From contig AP018536.1 of the NCBI GenBank assembly GCA_003584705.1, positions 4,014,672-4,078,671 on the forward strand: a stretch of DNA of 64,000 nt, given 5' to 3'. Source of the DNA: Lachnospiraceae bacterium GAM79. Its GTDB lineage: Bacteria; Bacillota; Clostridia; Lachnospirales; Lachnospiraceae. The first letter of the stretch is position 1. Each line of letters begins with the position of its first letter. Position numbers and translations under genes: made by a program. The notes under the pieces were generated by a model. The model worked only from the letters and a program-made list of their open reading frames with translations. It had not been told where the DNA came from and ran no database searches. Below, one piece after another: positions 27,071-37,364 of the stretch.

Positions 27071-27370
27071 ATGATGGAGTACATCAAGCTTTTTTGGGAG
27101 GACGCACCGGAGGGAGAACCGTCGGTGATCCTCTATGAAGTGGATACAGAAAATGAGCGGCTGGCCCTCCACTCCATTGACATCTTTGCAGATGGCCGCA
27201 CCCGCAATATCCCTGACCTTTACGACGGCGCCATCGAGATCACGCCGATCCCCACCGTGGAGGAATTGAACGCCCATGTCTGGGGTGAGGAGTTCCACGC
27301 CTGCGTCATAGAGCAGGCGGAATTTGAGGCCGCCTGGGAAAGCCACACCTATGATGGAGCGTTAAAGTAG
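27071..27370 (+). CDS. DUF6881-like protein
   Basis: 99 residues starting MMEYIKLFWEDAPEGEPSVILYEVD, then HSIDIFADGRTRNIPD: the strand pattern of DUF6881, a small beta-rich family common in toxin-immunity arrays. It starts 10 bases after the previous gene. A start one codon later is equally possible. Confidence 0.6.
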   Translation: MMEYIKLFWEDAPEGEPSVILYEVDTENERLALHSIDIFADGRTRNIPDLYDGAIEITPIPTVEELNAHVWGEEFHACVIEQAEFEAAWESHTYDGALK

Positions 27371-27385
27371 CCAGGAGGAGACACT

Positions 27386-28336
27386 ATGAACAAACCTATA
27401 AAAGCCAAAAATCTGCCGTTGTTCTCCATCATTGACCTGGACCAGCTGCGCCGGGAAAAACATCTGGAGGGCACAGAAGTGACAGACTTTTTCACGGCAA
27501 GGGATGGAAAAGTCTATCTTCTCATGGAACAGCCGTCCGAAACACAGGGTAAGGACTGGCTCAGCACTCCTTCCACCTATACCGCAGTGGAAATCCAGCT
27601 GGATTGGGCGGAACAGCGGGTGCTGGAAACGACGCTGTTTCCTCTTGGCCTCTTGAAGTTCCAGTTTCATTATTTGCGGCCCGCAGGTGATCACTTCCTC
27701 CTGCTGGGGGCAAGATGCGCCTATCGGGAAAACGGCCCCGACCAGAACGCCTGGATCGTCAGCCGGGACGGAGCTGTGCTGTCCCGTTTCTGCCTGGGGG
27801 ATGGCATTCAAGACTGTGTGGTAAAAAAAGATGGCACCATCATTACCAGCTACTTTGACGAAGGTGTATTTGGTAATTACGGTTGGGATGAACCTCTGGG
27901 TGCTTGCGGCCTGATTGCATGGACATCGGAGGGAACTCCTCTCTGGAAGAATGAGAACTATTCCATCTATGACTGCTACGCCATCAGCCTGGACGAAGAA
28001 GAAAACCTGTGGTTTTATTATTACGATGAATTCCGGCTGGTGCGGACGAACTTCAAAGAGGACTTTGTATTTGAACTGCCAATCGAAGGAAGCGGAGCTT
28101 TTTCTGTTGCCCCGTCCGGCAATACCTTCCTGTTTCAAGGCGGATACCAGCAACGGGATAAATTCTACTTCCTTACCGCTCATGGTGATCACCTTGGGAA
28201 AAAACAGGTGGCTATTCCCACCTGTGACGGAAACAAGGTCGCTGTGGAGCAGTGCAGCCTGCTTCGCAGCCGGATGTTGTTCCTTGGAAAAGATGGTGTG
28301 CTCTATGGAGGTATTTGGGGGAGCGATGGCCAATGA
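27386..28336 (+). CDS. Beta-propeller-like immunity-island protein
   Basis: 316 residues with repeated short beta strands (e.g. FTARDGKVYLLMEQ, NAWIVSRDGAVLSRF, GTIITSYFDEGVFGNYGW, ISLDEEENLWFYYYDEF), suggesting a propeller of degenerate blades. No signal peptide. I do not know the family. GGAGGAG site upstream and stop overlapping the next ATG. Confidence 0.55.
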   Translation: MNKPIKAKNLPLFSIIDLDQLRREKHLEGTEVTDFFTARDGKVYLLMEQPSETQGKDWLSTPSTYTAVEIQLDWAEQRVLETTLFPLGLLKFQFHYLRPAGDHFLLLGARCAYRENGPDQNAWIVSRDGAVLSRFCLGDGIQDCVVKKDGTIITSYFDEGVFGNYGWDEPLGACGLIAWTSEGTPLWKNENYSIYDCYAISLDEEENLWFYYYDEFRLVRTNFKEDFVFELPIEGSGAFSVAPSGNTFLFQGGYQQRDKFYFLTAHGDHLGKKQVAIPTCDGNKVAVEQCSLLRSRMLFLGKDGVLYGGIWGSDGQ

Positions 28337-28743
28337 AACAGTCTGATATTTATACCGAGGCTCTGACCTGTCTGCGCTCCATCCTTCTGGCAGACCATCC
28401 AGAGTTCCAAAACTGGATCGACTGGTTGGAGCGGGACATTCAGGACTGGAACCAGCGGCGGGAGGTTGCCCACCATCTTCGGGCATACGGAGGTATGGGC
28501 TCGTTCAACGACCTGCCCAGTATGCGTGGAAATCACGACTATATTTTCGACTTTCTCAAGTCCGTGTGCTATGCCTTCGGCCATCTTTATGGCAAACGGG
28601 AAGGCATTTCTCCGGAGGCATTGATGGAGGAGTGCCTGCACGATGTAGAGCAGGCAGCCTATCACCCCCATAAGGCACTGAACCAAGCCATTGCCCAGCA
28701 CTTGATGCAGGGCGATTTACAGGAAAACCTGGATAGGCTGTAG
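28333..28743 (+). CDS. DUF6966-like helical protein
   Basis: 136 residues from the ATG at 28333 that overlaps the previous stop (ATGA). Helical, with WIDWLERDIQDWNQRREVAHHLRAYGGMGSFNDLP: the GGMGSFND motif is shared by several immunity-type families, DUF6966 among them. Assignment tentative. Confidence 0.5.
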   Translation: MKQSDIYTEALTCLRSILLADHPEFQNWIDWLERDIQDWNQRREVAHHLRAYGGMGSFNDLPSMRGNHDYIFDFLKSVCYAFGHLYGKREGISPEALMEECLHDVEQAAYHPHKALNQAIAQHLMQGDLQENLDRL

Positions 28744-28754
28744 GAGGACTTGTT

Positions 28755-29729
28755 ATGAACAAAAGACTATTCCGCACCCAATTCAATCAAATGGAAAACA
28801 TCGAGAAGCAGGTGCTGATGGAGAGCCTGGCTGCCCGTTATGATATGACCTTTCTCGGTCTACATACTTTTGACCGCTGGGGCCAGAGCTGCACCACCGG
28901 CATCTTCAAGAAAGATGGTCGGGAGTTCGTCTTTGTCCCCGGCGATACCGTCACCCTGGGCTGGGAGCAGTTTGCCGTGGGATTGAATCAGGAGAGCCGG
29001 GAGGAATTGGAGTATCTGTTCCGAGAATGGGAAATGGAGCGGGACCCGGAGGAGATGATTCGGGAAAGCATGGCTCCTGTTCGGCAGGCGGCCATTGGAC
29101 CCATGCTGGTGGGCCGGGAGCTGGAGGAAATTAACTGGGAGCCAGTCAAAATGGATGATCCCAGACTGACTGTCCACCCTGACTGGCTGAAGGAATTCCG
29201 TGATTTTGCCTGGAGTGACAGCAGCAGTCTTACCTTGCATCAGTCGGCCCGCATTGAGCGGACGGAAAAGGGCTTTCAGATCTGTATCTATAACCACACA
29301 GACTACGATGCGCTTCTTGCCATGCTGGAAAACAGGGGCTTCTCCCTGCCCACGGCGGACGAGTGGGCCTACCTGTGTGGCGGCGGGTGTCGGACCCTGT
29401 TTCCATGGGGAGATGGGTTAGACTACTCCATGCGTCTGCACTGGTTTGAGAACATGGATGAGGATGAGAACCGGCCCTATGACATGGAGGAGCCCAACTT
29501 CTTCGGCCTGTCCATCGCCTACGATCCCTATATGCGGGAAGTGGTGCAGGCTGATAGGCTTACCACCTGCGGCGGTGACGGCGGATGCAATATCTGCGGT
29601 GGGCTGGGCCCATTTCTCGGTTTCCTACCCTGTTCGCCCCACTGTAAGCCAGAAGTGCAGGAGGACAATGAACTAAACGGAGATTATGACTTTTATCGGC
29701 CTATCATTCGGTTGGAGAACTATGATTGA
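28755..29729 (+). CDS. FGE-sulfatase/SUMF1-like fold protein
   Basis: 324 residues. The middle, RGFSLPTADEWAYLCGGGCRTLFPWGD (~197-222), is the conserved core of the formylglycine-generating enzyme family with its C-type-lectin-like fold; FVFVPGDTVTLGWEQF earlier fits too. A cysteine cluster CGGDGGCNICGG lies near 275. Catalytic competence is unclear: in this context it is more likely a binding protein. No reverse transcriptase or template repeat is nearby, so it is not a diversity-generating retroelement target. Confidence 0.6.
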   Translation: MNKRLFRTQFNQMENIEKQVLMESLAARYDMTFLGLHTFDRWGQSCTTGIFKKDGREFVFVPGDTVTLGWEQFAVGLNQESREELEYLFREWEMERDPEEMIRESMAPVRQAAIGPMLVGRELEEINWEPVKMDDPRLTVHPDWLKEFRDFAWSDSSSLTLHQSARIERTEKGFQICIYNHTDYDALLAMLENRGFSLPTADEWAYLCGGGCRTLFPWGDGLDYSMRLHWFENMDEDENRPYDMEEPNFFGLSIAYDPYMREVVQADRLTTCGGDGGCNICGGLGPFLGFLPCSPHCKPEVQEDNELNGDYDFYRPIIRLENYD

Positions 29730-29771
29730 CAATAGAAGCTTGATACGAAATAAAGAAAGAGAGGTGCCGAC

Positions 29772-32700
29772 ATGGGAGCATGGGGCATAAAAGCATTAGA
29801 GCGTGACGAAGGGTTGGATGTACTGGACATCCTCAAAAATGAATATGTACCGGAGCATCCGGTAATGGATCTGGGCGAGATGATCGAACTGATGAAAGAG
29901 GAAGTCATGCTGGGATCTGACTTCTCACAAATCGACTTCCTCTTTGACAATACTGCGATGGCTCTGGCGGAGCTGTATTTCCAATGGAAGGATAACAGCA
30001 AACTGGACTACGATCATGAAGAAGCTATATGGGATAAAGTCACCGGTTTCACAGCATCCAAAGAAGCCCTTGCTTTCCTGCTGCGGCAGCTCACCGACAT
30101 CAAAAACGAGGTGCCGGACGAGGACGGCATCCGTGAGATTGTGGATCTTTGGAAGAACGAGGACAGCGGTGAGATCGCTCCTGCGTGGTTGGAACACTTG
30201 AATCAGCTCATTGATCGACTGGATTCAGAACAGGAGGCACGACAAATGTATATCAAAAAATACTGGGGCAACTTTATTGGCGGTTCTGATGACAGTCTGA
30301 ACCTTGTGGCATTTTTAGAGGATCAGAAAAAGGAGGAAATCCCCCTCAGCGAGATTTTCGCCAAGATCGGTCTGGACAAGCAGAGCTGGGACTTCCGCCA
30401 AACCGTGGAGTATCTGGAGTTTACACACTCCGATGGCGTGGAGATGGACTTCCACTTCGCCATTGATGTGGTCACCGATCTGGCCGCTATCCTGCTGGAG
30501 TGCAGCGTCAGTGGCAGTGTAAACCTTCAGGATCTGGACGAGTACAACACCCCCGTCTGCCGTATCCGCATCACTGCTACGCCAGAGGAGCATGACGCAA
30601 TGAACAAGTCCCTGGCGGATTTTGCCCAGAACCCGCTGGAATACGACATCAGCGAGATGATGGGTGAGGATGAGATCACAGATATGGCTTATCAGGTGGA
30701 GATGCTGCGGAAAGAGCTGTACGAAGCCTCCGGCCGTAATCGGAACTACCATGTAAAGGCGGAAGATGTAAAACATCTGCTCCCTGACTGGGAGGGTGCC
30801 GATGGCTGTGTCGCCACCAACCGCATCACAGTAGAGGGCCGCAAGGTGGGCTACTGCTACAGGGAGGAGCCGGACGGCGGCTGGGACAGCGGCTGGCGCT
30901 TTACCGCCGGTGATGAGAGCGACGAGTACATGGACGACCCTAACAACGCCGGGATCTACAAGCTGAACACGATCTGCAATGACGATCCCGACATCATCCC
31001 TTTGCTGAACACCCCCGCTCCCTGCGCCTTTGAGCGGGATGAAAATGGCGTGTTCCAGCAGATCAAAGACTGGAAACCAGATGAGGACGAGGAGGACCCT
31101 GATATGGATATTTTGAAGCAGTGCCAGAAGTGGCATGAGGAGGACAAACACCAGAAAATCGTTGACGCACTGGAGGCAATCTCTGCCGAGGAGCGTACCC
31201 CGGAAATGGATATGGAGCTGGCCCGCGCCTACAACAATCTGGCGGACTCCAGCGAGCCGGAGGGAAGGAAGCTGCTTCACCAGGCACTGGAACTGATGCA
31301 GTCCCATGAGGAGGAACTGGGAGATACTTATTCCTGGAATTTCCGTATGGGGTATGCCTATTATTATCTGGATCAGGAGGGCCGCGCTCTGCGGCATTTT
31401 GAAAAAGCTCTGGAACTGCATCCCGGTGATGATCCTAAGCTCAACACCCGACAGGACATGGAGAAACTAATTGACTCGTGCAAAAAGGGTATTTCTCTGC
31501 CGCAGTTCTGGGAGTGCTTCCGGGAACGGACAGAGAACTGGTGGGAAACCTTTGCCGAGATGGAAGCAGAGCTGCGCCAGATGATGGACGAGGACAAAGA
31601 TCACACCCGCGGTGCGGAGATCGTGGCCCAAATGGAGGAAACCCTGAATTTGGTTTTTGACGAGATTTCCTTCGAGATGGGCTTCAACGGCGAAAAGCAT
31701 GAGCTGATCCTCACCCCGGAGGGGGATAAGGTCAAACTGTTTGAGCTGGTCTACTTCCAGAAGCACGCCCCCAAGGAGGTGCTGGAGCACTGGAATATCC
31801 TTGTGGGCCGTCAGCCTCTCCAGAACATCGGCCTGCGTACTGAGGATGGCTGGGACATCTCCGGGGAGGATGTGCAGATCTGGCTGGAGGAGCAGGGTGA
31901 AAACAGCTTCGCCATCTCCGCCTACTGCGAAAAGCTGCTGCCTATGCTCCGGGAGGAAGAAGGCCGGGCCTGGTGGATGCTCACTACCCTCACCGACCAA
32001 GTGCTGGGCGAGATCTCCCACATGAGATACATAGACAGCTTTGATGTGCTGGAGGAACCCAAGGCAGAGCCGTCCTTCCTCCTGTCCCAGCTGCCCGACA
32101 AACTGCGGGAGCAGGGCCTGGAGCTCTCCACCGACCCGGAAGCCTATCTGGAGAGCTACCTTGGTTACAAAATGGAACCCAAACAGGACCCGGACGCCGA
32201 TTGGCGGCTGGATGTAATGGCCGGTTCCACCTGCTGTGTGCCGCTCATCAACGGCTATCTGAATGCCGACAATGATTTTATGGACGATCTCCATGCCGAC
32301 GGCGCGGTGGCGGGCTTCTTCTGCTATCCCCTGGATACCCTGCGGGAGGAGGAAGGCAGTCAGAAAATTTTCGACTTCCGGGACAAACTGGAGGAAGTGC
32401 TCACCGGCGGGGATGGTTCGGAAGTGCTCACTCTCACCGGCGGGGCTACCGGCCTCTACTGTGGCTATGTGGACTTCATCGCCTGGGACATCCAAGAGGC
32501 GCTGAACATGGCGAAAGAGTTCTTTGAAGGCACGGACATCCCATGGGCCATCTTCCACACCTTCCGCCGTGAAGCCGGTTCTGTACCCCTAAAGCAACAA
32601 GATGATGGGACAGAAACTGAGAATCAGGATGACGAGTTGGACGAAACGCTGACGGGCATGGACTATATTCCTTACACCCAACAGAACGCCGAATCCTTCT

Positions 32701-35700
32701 TCCAGCAGCTGGAGCAGTGGAACGACGAGGATGAGTACACCCGCTGTATCCAGGCACTGAATGCCATCCCGGAGAACTGGAGGAACTACCGCACCGCCTA
32801 CGCCCTGGCCCGTGCACTGGAGAACTACGCCATCATCGGGGACCATGACGAAGGTACTTTGAAATCCAAGGGAGACAAAGCCCTTCTGAGGGCCATTGAG
32901 GTGCTGGAGTCCGTCCGGGAGGAAGGCCAGGACAAGGCGGAGTGGAATATGCGGATGGCCTATGGCTATCAGTATCTCTATGGTCAGGAGGAAAAGGCCA
33001 TCCCCTACGCCGAGCGGTGGGCGGAGCTGGACCCCGAGGACGAAAATGCCCCGGCAGTAATTCGGGAGTGTAAGGCGGAGATCCGGAAACGCCAGCGCAG
33101 CCGGAAGAAGAAGGCCAAATTCGTGCCCGGTGATACTCCATTTGAGGGCTTCGACCTCACCAACTTCTGGGATGATAATTGGTATGCACTGAAAGAATAT
33201 GTCAGTGATCCGCCTTCCGATGAGCTGATCGCCAGCGTGGAGGAGGAACTGGGCTACAAGCTGCCCGCCGCCTACATCTGGCTGATGAAGCAGCACAACG
33301 GCGGCATTCCGGTGAACACCTGCTATCCCTGCGATGAACCTACCTGCTGGGCAGATGACCATGTGGCCATCACCGGCATTTTCGGCATCGGACGAGAAAA
33401 GAGCTGCTCCCTCTGCGGAGAGCTGGGCAGCCAGTTTATGATCGATGAGTGGGAGTATCCTGCCATCGGTGTGGCCATCTGTGACTGTCCAAGCGCCGGA
33501 CACGATATGATTTTCCTGGACTACCGAGCTTGCGGCCCCCAGGGAGAGCCTGCGGTAGTCCATGTGGATCAGGAAAACGACTACAAGATTACCCATCTGG
33601 CAGACAGCTTTGAGGAATTTGTCCGCGGACTGGAGCATGAATCCCTCTATGATCCGGATGAAGATGTAGAGGATCTTGAGGATGACGCCGACGAGGAGAA
33701 AACTGACCGTAAGGGCTCCTTTGCCGGGTCTGTGCTCCTCTCCAAAGCGGAATGGGACAAGGAGCAGTTGATCCGGAATCTACGGGAAGAATGGGGCATC
33801 GTAGATGAGGAGCCGGATGAGGGCGACGAAGATGATGAGAACAGCGATGACGCTGTGGTAATGCGGGTCGGCGGCATGATGCTGATCGTGACACTCTTCC
33901 ACGGTCACATCCCGGACAATGAAGCGGAGATCAACGCCGAAAACAACTATATGTGGCCAGAGGCCGTAGAGGTGGCCAAAGCGCACAAGGCCCATATCAT
34001 GGTGGCTGTGTTGGGCGAGGAGGAAAAACTGCTGGAACGGGGCAAGCTGTTCACCAAGGCGATGGCAGTGTGCTGCAAGCAGAAATACGCCACCGGTGTC
34101 TACACCAGCGGCGTGGTATTTGAGCCTCGTTTCTATGAGGGCCTTGCCGATATGATAAAAGAGGACGAACTGCCCATCTTCAACTGGGTTTGGTTCGGCC
34201 TGTACCGGAGCGAGGGGGGCCTAAACGGCTACACCTACGGCATGGATGTGTTTGGCAAGGAGGAAATGGAGGTGTTGAACACCGACGCTGAGCCGGAGGA
34301 ACTACGGGACTTTTTGGCAAGTCTTGCCTCCTATGTGCTGGCGTGTGATGTGACGCTGCAAGACGGCGAGACCATCGGTTTTTCTGCGGACGATAAGCAC
34401 ACCATCACCCGCAGCCCCGGTGTCTCTCTGCCAGAGGAACAGATGACCCTGAAGATCGGTTACGAGCCTATAAAGGGAGATCCGAAGGATGACAGCTGCG
34501 ACCACTCAGACAATGATGACACGCAGGATGAGGAAGAATTCAGTAATCCCGAAGTCTACACCGAGGATGAGATGGAAGCCGTCGAGGGGCACATCCAGCA
34601 GTATTTTGGCGAGGTCGAGAATGTGTTCCACGAGTTGGTCTCCCCGGACATCCATGTGGACATCTGCGTGGTGCCGCCCTCTGAGGAGCGGGACTACTGC
34701 ACCCTGGTCACCATGGGCATGGGCGCTCACCGGATGAATGTGCCGGAGGAACTGGCGGAATATAAGCTGGAGCGGGCGGAGCTGGCCATTGCCCTGCCTG
34801 CGGACTGGAAGCTGGATCAGGAGTCCATGAAAGACGAAAAGTGGTACTGGCCCATCCGCCTGCTGAAATCCTTGGCCCGCCTTCCCATTGCCAGCGACAC
34901 TTGGCTGGGCTTTGGACATACCATGGATAACAAGGAGAACTTTGCGGAAAATACGAAGCTGTGTGCCGCCATTCTCACCGGCCCCCAAAGTACAGAGGAG
35001 GGCGGCGAGGTCTGCACCCTGCCGGGCGGCGAGGAGGTCAACTTCTATCAGGTGATTCCTCTCTACCGGGATGAATTGGAATATAAGCTGGCCCATGACG
35101 CGGACGCCCTGCTGGGCAAAATGAACGGCATCAGCTTTGTGGTGGAGCCTGATCGTCAGGATGCTATCACCCGTGGCACCCTTTCCAATGATGATTTTGA
35201 CGGTGAGATGGACGATGCCTCCTATCATATCGAGAGCATTGAGGAGAAGGAACTGCCAATTGACCCCATCAACGCTTATAACCACATGGCCATCTACCTG
35301 CGCTGGTGCATGGAGCACGACCTGATGGGTGAGGACTTCCTGAAAGAATACAGCGAAGTGGCCAAACAGGTCAAAGCTGATCCTGCCAGTGTGGATCTGC
35401 GGGAGTTTATCCGGGATGAGCTGGACGGCTGTCTGTTCTCTGTGCTATTCAATCAGCAAGGCCGTGCCTTTGCAGGCTATTACTACGGAGAGGGCGACAG
35501 CCCCTACTATCCTGCCGATGTTGACGACAACGCCCTCCGCTTCTTCGGCCCGGAGCGGTATCACTCTGATGAGTTCCAGGATGAAGCCTACCTGTTCATC
35601 CCCTTTGACGAGGACTACTATCAGGCTATGGCAGAGGTGATCGGGGAACGGTTTGAAAACTGGCAGGGACAGGACTTCGACGAGGACACGCTGGAGCCTT

Positions 35701-36470
35701 CCGAGGTTGCTCAGGCCATCATGGAGTATCTGGACTGCGAGTGTACCTATTTCCCATCCATGGCAGATGATGACCCCATCATGTCGGCATACAGCTACGC
35801 CCAGCGGCTGGGGGTACGGGAGGGCTTTGTTCCCGTGCTCATCAAGGCGGATGATGAAACGCTGTTGGAGTGTCTGGTGATGAACGCCGACCCGGAGAAC
35901 GATGCGGACTTTTATGAATTTGACCTCAAAACGGTAATGGAGTATCGAAAGAAGATGCTCTCCGCTCCCGTCAAGGACGGAAAGGCGGTTCTGGAGGAAT
36001 TGACCGGCCAGCGCAAGGAAGAAGCCGAGGACGATGACATGGACTGGGAGGAGGAAGTCCTGGGCGAGATGGAGGGCGGCTATGACAATGACCGCTTCTC
36101 CTGCTATTGGGATTCGGATAGCCACATGACCTATCCGCTCATTCTGGCCAAAATTCCGGTCAAGAACCCCTGGGAGATCTTCGCCTACCTGCCCTTTGGA
36201 AACTGGAACGAGTGTCCCGACACGCCGGAGCTGATGGCGGTGGCGAAATACTGGTTTGAACAGCATGGAGCGGTCCCTGCCGCTATGACCCATGACGAGC
36301 TGGAGTTCCTGCTCCCGGTCCCCGTTTCCAAGGAGAAGGCCATGGAATTGGCCGCGGAGCAGTATGGGTTCTGCCCAGACATTGTGGATCAGGAGCAAGA
36401 TGACCCGACGGTGGGCAATTTAGCAGATGTTCTGTGGCAGTCCACTGTCTGGTACTTCTGGTGGGATTGA
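29772..36470 (+). CDS. Giant polyimmunity protein (2232 residues, at least seven immunity-type modules)
   Basis: Modules in order: DUF4259 (1-158, GAWGIKALERDEGLDVL), an unassigned module (159-350, YIKKYWGNFIGGSDDSLNLV), Imm33/DUF2185 (~351-426, VEGRKVGYCYREEPDGGWDSGWRF), TPR block (~445-600), an unassigned domain (~620-935), a second TPR block (~975-1110), SMI1/KNR4 SUKH (~1145-1290), DUF4261 (~1316-1566), SUFU (~1594-1796), an unassigned DUF7832-like module (~1831-1969) and DUF4253 (~1976-2232). Such fused polyimmunity proteins are known from polymorphic-toxin studies and are thought to protect against several toxins at once. In-frame ATGs at 30246 and 31104 each follow an AGGAGG at normal spacing, so the modules look like former separate genes that were fused. 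No signal peptide or membrane segment; very acidic. Confidence 0.88.
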   Translation: MGAWGIKALERDEGLDVLDILKNEYVPEHPVMDLGEMIELMKEEVMLGSDFSQIDFLFDNTAMALAELYFQWKDNSKLDYDHEEAIWDKVTGFTASKEALAFLLRQLTDIKNEVPDEDGIREIVDLWKNEDSGEIAPAWLEHLNQLIDRLDSEQEARQMYIKKYWGNFIGGSDDSLNLVAFLEDQKKEEIPLSEIFAKIGLDKQSWDFRQTVEYLEFTHSDGVEMDFHFAIDVVTDLAAILLECSVSGSVNLQDLDEYNTPVCRIRITATPEEHDAMNKSLADFAQNPLEYDISEMMGEDEITDMAYQVEMLRKELYEASGRNRNYHVKAEDVKHLLPDWEGADGCVATNRITVEGRKVGYCYREEPDGGWDSGWRFTAGDESDEYMDDPNNAGIYKLNTICNDDPDIIPLLNTPAPCAFERDENGVFQQIKDWKPDEDEEDPDMDILKQCQKWHEEDKHQKIVDALEAISAEERTPEMDMELARAYNNLADSSEPEGRKLLHQALELMQSHEEELGDTYSWNFRMGYAYYYLDQEGRALRHFEKALELHPGDDPKLNTRQDMEKLIDSCKKGISLPQFWECFRERTENWWETFAEMEAELRQMMDEDKDHTRGAEIVAQMEETLNLVFDEISFEMGFNGEKHELILTPEGDKVKLFELVYFQKHAPKEVLEHWNILVGRQPLQNIGLRTEDGWDISGEDVQIWLEEQGENSFAISAYCEKLLPMLREEEGRAWWMLTTLTDQVLGEISHMRYIDSFDVLEEPKAEPSFLLSQLPDKLREQGLELSTDPEAYLESYLGYKMEPKQDPDADWRLDVMAGSTCCVPLINGYLNADNDFMDDLHADGAVAGFFCYPLDTLREEEGSQKIFDFRDKLEEVLTGGDGSEVLTLTGGATGLYCGYVDFIAWDIQEALNMAKEFFEGTDIPWAIFHTFRREAGSVPLKQQDDGTETENQDDELDETLTGMDYIPYTQQNAESFFQQLEQWNDEDEYTRCIQALNAIPENWRNYRTAYALARALENYAIIGDHDEGTLKSKGDKALLRAIEVLESVREEGQDKAEWNMRMAYGYQYLYGQEEKAIPYAERWAELDPEDENAPAVIRECKAEIRKRQRSRKKKAKFVPGDTPFEGFDLTNFWDDNWYALKEYVSDPPSDELIASVEEELGYKLPAAYIWLMKQHNGGIPVNTCYPCDEPTCWADDHVAITGIFGIGREKSCSLCGELGSQFMIDEWEYPAIGVAICDCPSAGHDMIFLDYRACGPQGEPAVVHVDQENDYKITHLADSFEEFVRGLEHESLYDPDEDVEDLEDDADEEKTDRKGSFAGSVLLSKAEWDKEQLIRNLREEWGIVDEEPDEGDEDDENSDDAVVMRVGGMMLIVTLFHGHIPDNEAEINAENNYMWPEAVEVAKAHKAHIMVAVLGEEEKLLERGKLFTKAMAVCCKQKYATGVYTSGVVFEPRFYEGLADMIKEDELPIFNWVWFGLYRSEGGLNGYTYGMDVFGKEEMEVLNTDAEPEELRDFLASLASYVLACDVTLQDGETIGFSADDKHTITRSPGVSLPEEQMTLKIGYEPIKGDPKDDSCDHSDNDDTQDEEEFSNPEVYTEDEMEAVEGHIQQYFGEVENVFHELVSPDIHVDICVVPPSEERDYCTLVTMGMGAHRMNVPEELAEYKLERAELAIALPADWKLDQESMKDEKWYWPIRLLKSLARLPIASDTWLGFGHTMDNKENFAENTKLCAAILTGPQSTEEGGEVCTLPGGEEVNFYQVIPLYRDELEYKLAHDADALLGKMNGISFVVEPDRQDAITRGTLSNDDFDGEMDDASYHIESIEEKELPIDPINAYNHMAIYLRWCMEHDLMGEDFLKEYSEVAKQVKADPASVDLREFIRDELDGCLFSVLFNQQGRAFAGYYYGEGDSPYYPADVDDNALRFFGPERYHSDEFQDEAYLFIPFDEDYYQAMAEVIGERFENWQGQDFDEDTLEPSEVAQAIMEYLDCECTYFPSMADDDPIMSAYSYAQRLGVREGFVPVLIKADDETLLECLVMNADPENDADFYEFDLKTVMEYRKKMLSAPVKDGKAVLEELTGQRKEEAEDDDMDWEEEVLGEMEGGYDNDRFSCYWDSDSHMTYPLILAKIPVKNPWEIFAYLPFGNWNECPDTPELMAVAKYWFEQHGAVPAAMTHDELEFLLPVPVSKEKAMELAAEQYGFCPDIVDQEQDDPTVGNLADVLWQSTVWYFWWD

Positions 36471-36485
36471 TGGGAGGTTGTGACC

Positions 36486-37349
36486 ATGAACAAATACCTA
36501 AAGCAATATATTGAACTACAAAAGCAGTTTCGGGAGACAGAAGGAAATCCAGACAGTGTCCGTGCCCTCTATGCCTTTAAGGAGGAACTGGAGCAGAGCG
36601 AGGACCGGCAGGCCAAGGAAGTGCTGGTGGATGTGTATGACCTCCTGGACTTCAAAAAGGACGCCTACGAGCTGCTTTGCCAAATCGGAGATCGCTCCAA
36701 TAAAAAGACTCTCAAGCGGCTGGGCACATTGAAGGACTACGCGGAGAACTGGGGCAATCATTACGCCATCCCCAAGCCCAAAACACCAGATGAAAAGCAG
36801 AAAGAGAGGGAGCGGCAGGCCCAGCTGGGCCTGCCCACCTTCCGGTATCACCCGAACCCGCTGGAAACCGGCGCCTTTGAGGAGTTCAAAGAGGGTGTTG
36901 TCTGCGACTGCTGCGGCAAGATGACCCATATTTTCTATACAAATCCGTTCTTTTCCGTGGAGGATATTGCATATCTGTGCCCAGAGTGCATCGCCAGCGG
37001 CGAGGCGGCCCGGAAATATGACGGCAGCTTTCAGGACGATTTCTCTGTGGACGATGGCGTAGACGATCCTGAAAAGCTGGACGAGCTCATCCACCGCACT
37101 CCTGGCTACTGTGGCTGGCAGCAGGAATACTGGCGTGCCCACTGCGGCGACTACTGCGCCTATTTGGGCTATGTGGGGGCCAGAGAGCTGCGGGCACTGG
37201 GTGTGCTGGAGGAAGTGCTGGACGATCCCATGTGGGACGAGGAACAGAAGGAAATGATCCGGGAATCTGTCAATGGCGGGCATCTGCAATGCTATCTGTT
37301 CCGGTGCCTCCACTGCGGAAAGCACCTGGTCTGGATGGATTTTGATTGA
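36486..37349 (+). CDS. CbrC family protein
   Basis: 287 residues from the ATG at 36486; GTG at 36480 is an alternative. The N-terminal ~110 residues are helical. From ~115: FRYHPNPLETGAFEEFKEGVVCDCCGKMTHIFY, LCPECIASGEAA, RTPGYCGWQQEYWRAHCGDYCAYLGYVG, and a final CLHCGKH: the CbrC/UPF0167 family with its paired cysteines for zinc. In E. coli CbrC is linked to colicin E2 tolerance, which fits a toxin-immunity setting. Confidence 0.85.
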   Translation: MNKYLKQYIELQKQFRETEGNPDSVRALYAFKEELEQSEDRQAKEVLVDVYDLLDFKKDAYELLCQIGDRSNKKTLKRLGTLKDYAENWGNHYAIPKPKTPDEKQKERERQAQLGLPTFRYHPNPLETGAFEEFKEGVVCDCCGKMTHIFYTNPFFSVEDIAYLCPECIASGEAARKYDGSFQDDFSVDDGVDDPEKLDELIHRTPGYCGWQQEYWRAHCGDYCAYLGYVGARELRALGVLEEVLDDPMWDEEQKEMIRESVNGGHLQCYLFRCLHCGKHLVWMDFD

Positions 37350-37364
37350 AAAGGAGGCAATACT

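Noticed and set aside
28755..29729. Diversity-generating retroelement target (C-type-lectin fold)
   Set aside because: No reverse transcriptase, template repeat or variable-region repeat within the window.
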